Source: Planctomycetaceae bacterium
Lineage (GTDB): Bacteria; Planctomycetota; MHYJ01; SBBU01
Direction: 5' to 3'
DNA: 12,679 nucleotides
Assembly (NCBI GenBank): GCA_005239585.1
Contig: SBBU01000014.1
Location: forward strand, 1-12,679
In this document: positions 7,143 through 12,679 of the stretch, in pieces
Layout: every line of letters begins with the position of its first letter
Position numbering within the stretch: position 1 is the stretch's first letter
Made by a program: the position numbers and the translations under genes
Notes under the pieces: generated by a model
The model's database searches: none
What the model was told of the DNA's origin: nothing
The model's input: the letters and a program-made list of their open reading frames with translations, nothing else

Positions 7143-7982
7143 CTACCAATCTAGTTCGTCCTTCTTGTTAGTTAATTCCTTTAATCTCTTTTCAATTATT
7201 TTATCCTTATTTTCCTGGCGGGTTTTTAGCTCTTTTTTCAGTTCTTCCAGTCTTTTTGAGAGTTCCTCCACTTCTTTTTTGCGTTGTTCTTCCCTGAGTT
7301 CGAATAGCTCTGACAAGTTCTTTTTTAACTCAGCTGTGAGTTCTTCTCTTTTATGATCTTCTTTTGTGTCATCTTTTATCTTTCTAATCTGTTCACCAAG
7401 TTTGAGGCATTTCTTGTCCAGTTGATGGATCTTTTTAAGCTTTTCGAACAGGTCGGGATTGTGGTGCTTCATCTCCATAAGATTGTGAATCTCCCTCATA
7501 TATTCGCGAAATCTCTCACCATGGTCCTTCCACCATCCTTTCTTCTTTAGTTTTCTCCAGTTCTCTAACTCGTCAGGATCCCAGTCTTTTAAAAATCCTG
7601 TTGCTTTTTCAAACATCTTTTCCATTTCTTCCATAAATCTTTCGTCATGTGGCTGACGTGGCTTATCTGGCCAGTCGTGAGGTTGATGGTGTTTTGGAGG
7701 GTTCTCAAGCTGTTTTCTGAGATCTTGTATCTTTCTCTCGATATCTTCGGCTCTATCCATCTGTTTATTATCAATAGCATTCTTGAGCTCCGTCATCAGT
7801 TCATCGATTCTGGCCTGTATTCTTTCACGCTCTTCCTGTTTGAACTTCTCATGCTCACGATGTTTATCATGCGGTTTATCCTGGTGCTCAGTCGGTCTAT
7901 GCTTATCCTGATACATATCTTCATGCTTGTCGTCCTGATTTAGCACCAATCCAGTAAGGATAAGAGTTAGAAAGTTAATCAT
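7143..7982 (-). CDS. Exported His-rich charged coiled-coil protein, candidate sensor/chaperone of the ECF module
   Basis: The protein has 279 residues. A short hydrophobic N-terminus (MINFLTLILTGLVLNQ) looks like a minimal signal peptide or anchor. Next comes a His/Asp/Lys-rich stretch with His20, 28, 33, 38, 41 and 44, then highly charged helices to the end. About 16 histidines are spread over the protein, several in HH or PHD contexts. The C-terminal 70 residues form an extended Lys/Glu coiled coil ending in KKDELDW. ATG at 7982 has a good GAGGA site, and the TGA of the anti-sigma gene lies in that site, so the two are translationally linked. The position and composition suggest a periplasmic metal-binding or stress-sensing partner of the sigma/anti-sigma pair, similar in kind to CnrX, ZraP or CpxP/Spy proteins. 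I see no motif that proves homology to those, and the ligand is unknown. Confidence 0.72.
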   Translation of the reverse strand: MINFLTLILTGLVLNQDDKHEDMYQDKHRPTEHQDKPHDKHREHEKFKQEERERIQARIDELMTELKNAIDNKQMDRAEDIERKIQDLRKQLENPPKHHQPHDWPDKPRQPHDERFMEEMEKMFEKATGFLKDWDPDELENWRKLKKKGWWKDHGERFREYMREIHNLMEMKHHNPDLFEKLKKIHQLDKKCLKLGEQIRKIKDDTKEDHKREELTAELKKNLSELFELREEQRKKEVEELSKRLEELKKELKTRQENKDKIIEKRLKELTNKKDELDW

Positions 7983-7991
7983 CTTAATTCC

Positions 7992-8441
7992 TCAAAAAGT
8001 AGAGTTTTCTAAAACAAGTATATCTTTATGTAAATCAGATATTTTGGTATCGATCATTGAATCTGAAGTCTTTGATGAGTAGTTGAACATAATATCGTTA
8101 AGTTCTGCTATCTGAGAGTCAATGTATTCATCTGACTTGAATGTTTCGAAACTGGGTGCTTGGCAATTAAAATTGAGTGCAAAGAGATTTATCAGAATTA
8201 CAATAAGGACGCTTAATGTACAAAGAAGAGTCTTGTTACTGTGCTCTCGTTTTATTGCATTCTTAATGGCCCTCAAGTTAGGTACATGAACTAGGGTCTT
8301 TTTGTAGGCTAGGTTGATCAAGTCATTTTCTCTAATTTCTTCCTGACAGGTGAAGCACAAGGTGAGGTGGGATCGAAATTCATTGTCGTTGGTGCCATCG
8401 TAGATAAATTCTAGTGATTTATTTTTAGCTAGTTCGCACAT
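7992..8441 (-). CDS. Membrane-anchored ZAS-type anti-sigma factor
   Basis: The protein has 149 residues. The N-terminal part carries HLTLCFTC (His25-x3-Cys29-x2-Cys32), the HxxxCxxC signature of zinc-binding anti-sigma (ZAS) domains; Cys2 may be the fourth ligand. One transmembrane helix spans about residues 71-91 (TLLCTLSVLIVILINLFALN). It leaves the ZAS part in the cytoplasm and about 58 residues, with two predicted helices, outside. Proteins of this kind hold their cognate ECF sigma factor at the membrane and release it after a signal or proteolysis. The start codon ATG at 8441 lies inside the end of the sigma-factor gene (17-base overlap), which is typical of a cognate pair made in fixed ratio. 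The overall sequence is divergent and the soluble part short, but motif, topology and position agree. Confidence 0.82.
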   Translation of the reverse strand: MCELAKNKSLEFIYDGTNDNEFRSHLTLCFTCQEEIRENDLINLAYKKTLVHVPNLRAIKNAIKREHSNKTLLCTLSVLIVILINLFALNFNCQAPSFETFKSDEYIDSQIAELNDIMFNYSSKTSDSMIDTKISDLHKDILVLENSTF

Positions 8442-8919
8442 CTTTGAGTTCCTCTCTCAAATATTTCAGCGCATAATTCATGCGGGCAAGCACTGTGTTT
8501 AGCGGGACATTTAGCATCTTTGCTATCTCTGCAAAAGTTGTATCGGAGTGTTCCCTTAGGAGGAATACCTGACGGAATTTAAATGGCATTTGTTTTACAG
8601 CCAATTCCACCTCTGAAATCAATTCCTTATGAATATATTCCTCATGTGGTGTACGAACAGAATTAATCTGTCGTGCACTACGCAGGATTTGGCGGTGGCG
8701 TTTATACTTTCTAAGAAAATCTATACAGACAGTATTGGCAATAGAAAAAACAAGACCATTAAGGCTAGCTTCTTTAAGTCCATTGTTCTTCAGGTATCGA
8801 TCAAGCCTTATAAATGTTTCTTGGGTAAGGTCATCTGCTGAAGAATCATTTGTCATGTTGCGGCAGAAATGGTATATGGGTCGTGCGTATTTTGAAATCA
8901 GTCTTTCTATGCTCTGCAT
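8425..8919 (-). CDS. ECF-family RNA polymerase sigma factor
   Basis: The protein has 164 residues, normal for an ECF sigma factor. Region 2 covers about residues 5-75, including ADDLTQETFIRL, which matches the D-x2-Q-x-T/V-F motif that binds core polymerase, and the helix that reads the -10 element. A variable linker (about 76-98) follows. Region 4 covers about 103-155: LPFKFRQVFLLRE-like (here MPFKFRQVFLLRE) and the helix-turn-helix TFAEIAKMLNVPLNTVLARM for -35 recognition. ATG at 8919 has only an A/T-rich upstream stretch with no Shine-Dalgarno sequence. The anti-sigma gene overlaps its 3' end. I see no obvious GGAAC-type autoregulatory promoter in the 29 bases upstream, so it may be transcribed with the gene at 9356 or from inside it. 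Its regulon is unknown; the two genes downstream are the likely partners. Confidence 0.93.
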   Translation of the reverse strand: MQSIERLISKYARPIYHFCRNMTNDSSADDLTQETFIRLDRYLKNNGLKEASLNGLVFSIANTVCIDFLRKYKRHRQILRSARQINSVRTPHEEYIHKELISEVELAVKQMPFKFRQVFLLREHSDTTFAEIAKMLNVPLNTVLARMNYALKYLREELKDVRTS

Positions 8920-8948
8920 GTTAATATAAATACGTTTATAAAATAAAT

Positions 8949-9356
8949 TTATTGTAAGAGGCTTGCATACTTGTCCTTTTCCTGTTCAAAAACAAAGATG
9001 ATGCTTGTGAGTCTATGGGACCTCCAGCCTTCAGAGTAGAGTCTTGCCCATTCTGTTGCAACTTGAATGGGATCGGGTGAATTACCGGTCTTTACTCCCC
9101 TTATCCATTTCTCTTTTTCTATCTCCTTTATTTGATCGGTAATCTCAGCACGGGGGTTGATTGATCTTTCTTTGAGAATGAACAGTTTTATTGCAAGGTC
9201 ATCTTGGATTTCGTTGTCTGAATATCTGGATCTCAGAAATTTTTTATATTCGAGAATCTTCGTTTTATGATAAATGATAAAATGCTGGAGGTCTTTTTTT
9301 ATGAAATCTAACTCCCCTCGTTCATATTGGGTCTTAATTTCGTCGAGTTCGCTCAT
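8949..9356 (-). CDS. Small uncharacterised helical protein
   Basis: I do not recognise this 135-residue protein. It has no signal peptide or membrane segment. It is predicted to be mostly helical and strongly charged. It has an N-terminal helix (DEIKTQYERGELDFIKKDL), a Lys-rich region, a motif NPRAEITDQIKEIEKEKWIR near the middle, and a C-terminal part with WARLYSEGWRSHRLTSIIFV that may form a small globular unit. ATG at 9356 overlaps the TGA of an upstream 21-codon ORF by the ATGA arrangement, which supports this start even though no clear ribosome binding site precedes it. It lies 29 bp upstream of the ECF sigma gene and could share its transcript, so a role linked to that module is possible but unsupported by any motif. 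Confidence 0.7.
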   Translation of the reverse strand: MSELDEIKTQYERGELDFIKKDLQHFIIYHKTKILEYKKFLRSRYSDNEIQDDLAIKLFILKERSINPRAEITDQIKEIEKEKWIRGVKTGNSPDPIQVATEWARLYSEGWRSHRLTSIIFVFEQEKDKYASLLQ

Positions 9357-9418
9357 TTACGCTTGACTCTGGACATTTCGTCCAGACCAAAAGTATCGGG
9401 ACGAAATATGTTCGCCAT
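9353..9418 (-). CDS. Possible 21-residue small protein coupled to the next gene
   Basis: ATG at 9418 opens a 21-codon frame, MANIFRPDTFGLDEMSRVKRK, that ends in TGA at 9355-9353. The stop shares four bases (ATGA) with the start of the 135-residue protein, a typical sign of translational coupling. It starts 19 bp after the DUF4438 gene ends and fills the otherwise unexplained 81-bp gap. Only a weak purine stretch (CAGAGA) precedes it. The same bases contain an inverted repeat (9375-9383 with 9399-9407), so a structured spacer is the alternative reading. I recognise no family. Confidence 0.4.
   Translation of the reverse strand: MANIFRPDTFGLDEMSRVKRK
9375..9407. repeat. 9-bp inverted repeat in the gap between the DUF4438 gene and the next gene
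   Basis: ATTTCGTCC (9375-9383) and GGACGAAAT (9399-9407) are perfect inverted copies with a 15-base loop. A smaller palindrome, TGGAC-ATTTC-GTCCA, shares the left arm. No T-run follows, so it is not a typical terminator. It could be an mRNA processing or translation-control hairpin, or a result of coding in the small ORF. Confidence 0.4.
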
Positions 9419-9437
9419 AGTCAATCTCTGAGGGTAA

Positions 9438-10325
9438 TTACTGTAGATCTAGAAATTCAGCCAGATTAGCCCTCCTGGTTACTATGGGTTCTATAAGACC
9501 GTTAGTTGATGTACAAATAACACTTATTCCCGGTCCGTGTCCGGATAATTTGCTTGAACCATGGGTCACAACTCCGACTGTGATTGCCCCGTCATGGTAC
9601 CTTGGGCCATAACTGCAATCATGATCTGTAATTGCAATAAAATCCCCGAGGCGGATACTGTCTAGTCCATACTCCTTTATGATTTCTTCAGACACACTTT
9701 GGATCTCATAATCTCCAACGTAGGAATTTGCAGATCCTATTCCAGACCCCATCACTTTGCCTGGCACTATCTTGGTTACTGGGATTCTTATTCTTCCGGA
9801 TCGTTCCGTTAAGGAGAGGGCTTTGAAGAGTTTTGGACTTATATTCATGAATGTAATCTGTGGGTAATCTGGGAGCTTTAATCCCTGACCTAGTGCCCTT
9901 ATTTGGATTGTGTCGCCGACACAGAGCTTGTCAAGGAATTTTCTGTTGAGGTAGACAGTTACACCTTTTGGCGTAGCGCGTTTTCCTGTTACTGTACCGC
10001 TGATGCCTTTGACCCTTGACTCTCTCGAGTCGAGCAGGGCGTCTACTACAACAGCATCATTTCCTATGCATGCAAGCAGGTTAAGTGCATTGTTTGCGTT
10101 ATCATTTGGGTGTCTTATCGAAATGCCGGGTTCCACATGATCTCCCCAGTCCCAGCCAAAGGCCCTGTCTCCTACTTTAACGTTGTAAGTTATCCCTCCT
10201 GTCCCAATTGCTATGAAAGGCTTTCCATCGTAGCCAACTGAGAATGAGTAATTTTCCAACTCGGGATGGAAGATCTTGCCGCACACACTGATCTCTACTA
10301 GCGATTCAATATTTGTCCTTAACAT
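9438..10325 (-). CDS. DUF4438 domain protein
   Basis: The protein has 295 residues from ATG 10325. An in-frame TTG at 10361 would add 12 residues. I prefer the ATG because MLRTNIESLVEISVCGKI is how I recall members of this family beginning, but neither start has a clear ribosome binding site. The sequence matches DUF4438 in layout: an N-terminal beta-rich part with GTGGITYNVKVGDRAFGWDW and DHVEPGISIRHP; a central part with AVVVDALLDSRESRVKGISG and GVTVYLNRKFLDKLCVGDTI; and a C-terminal part with GSGIGSANSYVGDYEIQ, GDFIAITDHDCSYGPRYHDG and VGVVTHGSSKLSGHGPG. The many conserved Asp, His and Gly residues (DHD, RYHDGA, GHGPG) suggest a ligand- or metal-binding cleft. No enzymatic role is established for the family. 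There is no signal peptide, so it is probably cytoplasmic. It follows the GspF-type gene on the same strand, but a functional link is unproven. Confidence 0.75.
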   Translation of the reverse strand: MLRTNIESLVEISVCGKIFHPELENYSFSVGYDGKPFIAIGTGGITYNVKVGDRAFGWDWGDHVEPGISIRHPNDNANNALNLLACIGNDAVVVDALLDSRESRVKGISGTVTGKRATPKGVTVYLNRKFLDKLCVGDTIQIRALGQGLKLPDYPQITFMNISPKLFKALSLTERSGRIRIPVTKIVPGKVMGSGIGSANSYVGDYEIQSVSEEIIKEYGLDSIRLGDFIAITDHDCSYGPRYHDGAITVGVVTHGSSKLSGHGPGISVICTSTNGLIEPIVTRRANLAEFLDLQ

Positions 10326-10427
10326 GAAAGGGAATGATAACAATTTTCGAGCAATGTTCAAGGGGGTATTGCGATAAAATCTAGCTATAACTGTTTGAGC
10401 TCCAATATGTTGTTATAAATCGCTCTG

Positions 10428-11735
10428 TTACGTCTTTCGAAAGTTTTGGATTAATCCAACCATAGGCATGAATAGAGCAATTACAATGAAACCTACTACT
10501 ACTCCAAGAATAAGAATTAGCATGGGTTCAAGGAGTCTAATAAGACCACTGACTGCTGTATCCACCTCAGTGTCATAGATGTCAGCAATCTTGAGGAGCA
10601 TCGAGTCCAGCTTGCCTGTCTCCTCGCCGACATTTACCATGTTGACAACCATTTCATCGAATACTTTAGATTCATGAAGCGGTGCTGCAATTGATTCTCC
10701 TTCTCTAACAGCATCATGGACCTTCACTACTGCCTGAGCGACGACTTCATTGCCTATGGTGTTCTTTACAATATTTAGTGCTTCAAGAATCGGAACCCCA
10801 CTCTTTAGGAGAGTACCCAAAGTTCTGGAAAATTTTGCAACTGCTGATTTTCTTGCGATTAAACCGAGCAAAGGAAGATTAATTTTTACTCTATCTATAA
10901 AAAGTCGTCCTCTCCTTGTCTTTTGCATCACCGTAAATAAGAAAAGGACTAGAAATGGAATCAGAAATATTAACCACCACCACTTTACCATAGAGTTGCT
11001 TATGTTTCTTAAGAATTGAGTCATGGGCGGGAGTGTAACCTTGAGATCTCTATAGACCGCGTCGAAATTTGGGACGATGAAAACCATAACTCCAACAACC
11101 ACAACTGCAGCTACTGAAAGTACGAAAGCCGGGTAAATGCTGGCACTTATCACTTTTTTCCTAAGCAGTTCTGCTTTCTCTCTGAATTCTGAGAGCCTCT
11201 TGAGTGTTTCATCCAATAGACCTCCGGTCTCTCCTGCTTTTACCATGTTGACATATAACTTGTCGAATACTTTAGGGTGCTTTGCAAGTGCGTCAGAGAG
11301 TGATGACCCTGTCTCTACATCTTCCCTGATTTCGGTAACAACAGCCCTGAGATATCCAGGTTTCATCTGGTTGCTGAGGATTTGAAGACCTTTTACAAGT
11401 GGAAGGCCTGCATCAATTAATACGGAGAGTTGGTGTGTAAATTGCGTCAGATCTTTCTGTCTGTAGTGTTTAAAAAAGTAGGATTTTTTTGTCAATTTCT
11501 TTTCTGTTGTGACAGGTGGGGAAGAGAGCTTGGGAAGTGGTTCGGACTTGGGTTTTGGCGATTGTGGTTGTACGGTTGTCTGAACCTTTGAGGGTTGATC
11601 TGCCTGCCGAACAGAAATTGGTTTATACCCCCTAACCTTTACCTTAAGTAGAGCTTCATCCGGGGATTTTGCCTCTATCTGAGCCCGCAGCTTTTTTTGC
11701 TGCTGATCAAAAAACTCGACGGTGTAAAGAGCCAC
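10428..11735 (-). CDS. gspF: Type II secretion / type IV pilus inner-membrane platform protein (GspF/PilC family)
   Basis: The protein has 435 residues, slightly longer than usual GspF (about 400). It has two tandem T2SSF domains, about 95-220 and 297-425, each with the family marks: FTHQLSVLIDAGLPLVKGLQ and AGETGG (167-172) in the first; FSRTLGTLLKSGVPILEALN and GEETGK (370-375) in the second. Three membrane helices are visible: about 198-222, 252-270 and 403-427. The last follows the conserved LEPMLI. The N-terminal 45 residues (ALYTVEFFDQQQKKLRAQIE and onward) are the small domain that precedes GspF in many systems. They are joined by a Pro/Ser/Lys-rich linker at about 47-80. The start is GTG at 11735, because no ATG or TTG lies between it and the upstream TGA; the ribosome binding site is poor. 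GspF/PilC couples the assembly ATPase to pseudopilus or pilus growth. No ATPase, pilin or secretin gene lies nearby, so the symbol marks the family, not a proven system. Confidence 0.92.
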   Translation of the reverse strand: MALYTVEFFDQQQKKLRAQIEAKSPDEALLKVKVRGYKPISVRQADQPSKVQTTVQPQSPKPKSEPLPKLSSPPVTTEKKLTKKSYFFKHYRQKDLTQFTHQLSVLIDAGLPLVKGLQILSNQMKPGYLRAVVTEIREDVETGSSLSDALAKHPKVFDKLYVNMVKAGETGGLLDETLKRLSEFREKAELLRKKVISASIYPAFVLSVAAVVVVGVMVFIVPNFDAVYRDLKVTLPPMTQFLRNISNSMVKWWWLIFLIPFLVLFLFTVMQKTRRGRLFIDRVKINLPLLGLIARKSAVAKFSRTLGTLLKSGVPILEALNIVKNTIGNEVVAQAVVKVHDAVREGESIAAPLHESKVFDEMVVNMVNVGEETGKLDSMLLKIADIYDTEVDTAVSGLIRLLEPMLILILGVVVGFIVIALFMPMVGLIQNFRKT

Positions 11736-11792
11736 AATTAGAACTATATCAAAAGACTTGGCTCATTCAAGAACAGTCGGGAGTTTTTCGAG

Positions 11793-12679
11793 CTATTTCG
11801 AGGGGATCAATTCAATGCCTTTGAAACTGGTCTCCTTACGTCCATTCAAACTAATGTAAGGTGATGCATTTGGGTCAAGTGCAATAAGGGGCAATTCTAT
11901 TAGTTTTAATCCTCCAATTACTTCCTTAACACTGTCATTTTCTATAATTAATTCGAGTTTGAAATTCCCTGTACTGTCTTTGGAAATAGTTGTTGAGATA
12001 ATTTTTTGCTTCAGCTTGTTCTCAGAAAGAACTGGCAAGATAATAGCTAGTTCATCACACTTTGTGAGGCCTGATATTACGAGTTTATATCGAGTCTGAG
12101 AGAAATCCTTGGGAAGAAAGTAGTTTATGAGCCAGCTTTCTAACTTGGTTACTGGGACTAACTTTCCTTCGACAACGTCGATCCTGCTGGTCTTATCTAA
12201 GATTAACCAGCCAGTATTAGTTTTTCCGTCAAAGAGTTGAATTGCTTTTGCCTCATGCTGACCTAAAGGTTTAGTTTTCAGTTTTATCAAATCTATCTGC
12301 TTAAATTCGACTTGACCCATGGAACTCAAGGTTATTTGTCCAGTGCGAGTTAATGAGGTTGGCATGACTAGACCTAGCATGCCGCCTGATTTTACATTAA
12401 TGTTACTCTTGTTATCTATCTCTATTAAGATGTCAAAGTCATTGGTGTTTAGCGCTATATTAAAGCGTATCAGTTTTTCGCCACGCTTTATATCAAAAGT
12501 AAAACCGGTACAATTTGTCGTACCACTTAGCTTGAGTCTAAATCCTTCAGTCGGAAGTTGTATTTTGCCTATATACCATATTCCCCATCCAGCAGATTTT
12601 GCAACATTGTTGACAACAAGTTTATTGTTTTGAGCCTCGCAAGTGGTATTTCTCGAATCAAAACCCCACTCTTCTTTAC
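11793..12679 (-). CDS. Tandem jelly-roll (3-keto-disaccharide hydrolase/LamG-like) protein, 5' end outside window
   Basis: The frame is open without a stop from the window edge to TAG at 11793, giving at least 294 residues. An ATG at 12380 lies inside a domain and is not the true start. Two similar beta-sandwich units are seen. The first ends with a strand pair like GQITLSSMGQVEFKQIDLIK. The second starts with AIQLFDGKTNTGWLI and VVEGKLVPV and ends with SFKGIELIPSK. The FDGK-x3-GW opening, the EGKL strand and the closing V/S-F-K-x-I-x-L-I strand are the marks of the former DUF1080, now the 3-keto-disaccharide hydrolase/concanavalin-like group. No catalytic set is clear, so it may only bind sugar or surface polymers. 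The N-terminus is missing, so export cannot be judged. It lies 57 bp upstream of the GspF-type gene on the same strand. Confidence 0.65.
   Translation of the reverse strand, partial: KEEWGFDSRNTTCEAQNNKLVVNNVAKSAGWGIWYIGKIQLPTEGFRLKLSGTTNCTGFTFDIKRGEKLIRFNIALNTNDFDILIEIDNKSNINVKSGGMLGLVMPTSLTRTGQITLSSMGQVEFKQIDLIKLKTKPLGQHEAKAIQLFDGKTNTGWLILDKTSRIDVVEGKLVPVTKLESWLINYFLPKDFSQTRYKLVISGLTKCDELAIILPVLSENKLKQKIISTTISKDSTGNFKLELIIENDSVKEVIGGLKLIELPLIALDPNASPYISLNGRKETSFKGIELIPSK

Noticed and set aside
7165..7943. Plus-strand hydrophobic frames opposite the His-rich coiled-coil gene
   Set aside because: Reverse complements of Lys/Glu-rich codons give Leu/Phe/Ser-rich pseudo-membrane proteins; the minus-strand gene has the ribosome binding site and operon context.
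12319..12633. Plus-strand 104-codon frame near the right edge
   Set aside because: It is opposite a minus-strand frame that stays open to the window edge and shows jelly-roll strand patterns.

Overview
The window looks like chromosomal DNA of a bacterium with moderate to low GC content. The best guess is a member of the Planctomycetota or a close relative. The grounds are family content only: three HEAT-type repeat proteins (two of them exported), a secreted thioredoxin-like/TPR/toroid protein, tandem 3-keto-disaccharide-hydrolase-like jelly-roll domains, and an ECF sigma factor with a zinc-binding anti-sigma factor. There is no rRNA, tRNA or universal marker gene to settle it. I saw no CRISPR array, IS transposase or RNA gene.

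Left part (1-2560). A secreted HEAT-like protein reads leftward from 983 and leaves the window. Right after its start codon it carries a 100-bp palindromic element that folds into a four-way cloverleaf and is translated in frame as about 33 extra residues. Divergent from it, a good sigma-70-type promoter drives a DUF3102-like protein (1217-2068), a family usually seen on plasmids and phages. Behind that lies a short HEAT-repeat remnant with no proper start and an in-frame amber codon, so it is probably a pseudogene.

Middle part (2563-6584). Two divergent genes for exported proteins share a 107-bp promoter region. Leftward is a 694-residue protein with a thioredoxin-like domain lacking CxxC, TPR-like helices and an alpha/alpha-toroid-like C-terminus. 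Rightward is a roughly 609-residue HEAT array ending in a domain that resembles the short N-terminal (STN) domain of secretins and TonB receptors.

Right part (6614-12679). Every gene is on the minus strand and closely spaced. In transcription order they are: a 5'-truncated protein with two jelly-roll domains, a GspF/PilC-type inner-membrane platform protein, a DUF4438 protein, a possible 21-codon ORF, a small unknown protein, an ECF sigma factor, a membrane-anchored ZAS anti-sigma factor, a His-rich exported coiled-coil protein, and a gamma-carbonic-anhydrase-like hexapeptide protein. Sigma and anti-sigma overlap, and the anti-sigma stop codon lies in the ribosome binding site of the His-rich gene. 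These three are therefore probably one envelope-signalling module, with the His-rich protein as a candidate sensor or chaperone. The arrangement recalls metal-sensing ECF systems, but the signal is inferred.
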